Shown here: positions 5,213-5,624 of the stretch, one piece after another | Layout of the letters: every line of letters begins with the position of its first letter | Position numbering within the stretch: the first letter of the stretch is position 1 | Origin: an uncultured Chitinophagaceae bacterium | GTDB lineage: Bacteria; Bacteroidota; Bacteroidia; Chitinophagales; Chitinophagaceae | Length of the DNA stretch: 5,624 nucleotides | Assembly: GCA_937897585.1 (NCBI GenBank) | Contig: CALCNY010000239.1 | Location: 1-5,624 of the forward strand | Reading direction: 5' to 3' | The notes under the pieces: model-generated | Told to the model about the DNA's origin: nothing | Databases searched by the model: none | What the model saw: only the letters and a program-made list of their open reading frames with translations | Position numbers and translations under genes: made by a program

Positions 5213-5624
5213 ATGAGTAAAGAGTATTTTATATGATGTGACGAAAGTGTAAAAAAAGGAGAGTATTACTCTAACTTTTATGGTGCCGTATTAATACAAT
5301 CTAAAGATCTTGTATATGTAAATAATGCTTTAACTAAAGTAGTCACTAAATTAAAAATAATCGAAGAGATAAAATGGGGTAAAGTTGACGGTGTAAAACT
5401 TCAAGCATTCGAGGTGCTAATAAATGCCTTCTTTTCCTTGGTAAAGAAAAATAAAATTAAAGTTCGTATTATGTTTAGGCAAAATGCCAAAGTGTCCAAA
5501 GGACTTACAGATGAGCACATAAGTAACGAATACTTTTATTTATATTATCAGTTCATCAAGCACATTTTTGGATTTCAATATTCCAACAAAACCAATAGGA
5601 GTGTTCATTTAAGAATACATTTTG
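5213..5624 (+). pseudogene. DUF3800 domain protein, interrupted by TGA at codon 8 and cut by the window end
   Basis: From the ATG at 5213 the frame reads MSKEYFI, then TGA (5234-5236), then CDESVKKGEYYSNFYGAVLI, and stays open for 129 more codons to the window edge. CDES (residues 9-12) near the start and EIKWGKV (52-58) are typical of DUF3800, a family with an RNase H-like fold. Its Asp and Glu residues are thought to bind metal, here D10 and E52 as best candidates; the activity of the family is poorly known. No good in-frame start lies soon after the TGA (first ATG at about 5471), so a later start would remove the active-site motif. The gene begins 8 bases after hsdS with no terminator between, so it is probably the third gene of the operon. 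TGG or CGA to TGA would explain the stop by one change. It may be a recently inactivated gene, a sequence error, or read through at low level. The family call is fairly firm; the pseudogene status is not. Confidence 0.65.

Noticed and set aside
5234..5236. TGA recoded as Trp or Gly (alternative genetic code) or selenocysteine
   Set aside because: The other genes use TGG for Trp, and TGA ends the DUF4153 gene, with the frame beyond it running into repeat DNA. No selenocysteine-insertion hairpin was apparent after the codon.

Overview
The window looks like a piece of a chromosome from a member of the Bacteroidota, probably flavobacteria-like. It is AT-rich (about one third G+C by eye). It carries the C-terminal part of a DUF4153 membrane protein of the type seen in that phylum. 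It also has an exact TAnnTTTG -7 promoter box, A-rich leaders with weak Shine-Dalgarno sequences, and TAGATAC-type heptad repeats between genes. The genus is not determined, and all genes read on the + strand.

Left part (1-1998): the end of the DUF4153 gene is followed by a 190-codon gene for a protein with two membrane segments and no known function. Each of these genes is followed, within a few bases of its stop codon, by a copy of the same intergenic cassette of about 150-160 bp. The cassette consists of a GGATAAAGCTG head, a heptad tandem array, and two GTTCC/GGAAC hairpins. The second copy is followed by a 15-bp stem-loop with A and T tracts, which should terminate transcription from either side.

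Middle (1999-2416): about 400 bp without a convincing gene. It holds a nested AT-rich inverted repeat (19-bp arms, with a 9-bp hairpin inside). It also holds a perfect 8-bp inverted repeat that brackets the likely -7 box of the next operon, 44-73 bases before its start codon. It looks like the control region of the restriction-modification operon.

Right part (2417-5624): hsdM (adenine-N6 methyltransferase) and hsdS (two-TRD specificity subunit) of a type I restriction-modification system overlap by 17 bases. Eight bases after hsdS begins a DUF3800 reading frame (RNase H-like fold family), cut by the window end. It is interrupted by TGA at codon 8, just before its conserved CDES motif. HsdM2-HsdS would form the sequence-specific methyltransferase. 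The nuclease/translocase hsdR is not in the window and would be expected outside it, most likely downstream. The most interesting points are the TGA-interrupted DUF3800 gene attached to hsdMS, the structured control region, and the duplicated cassettes around the 190-aa gene.
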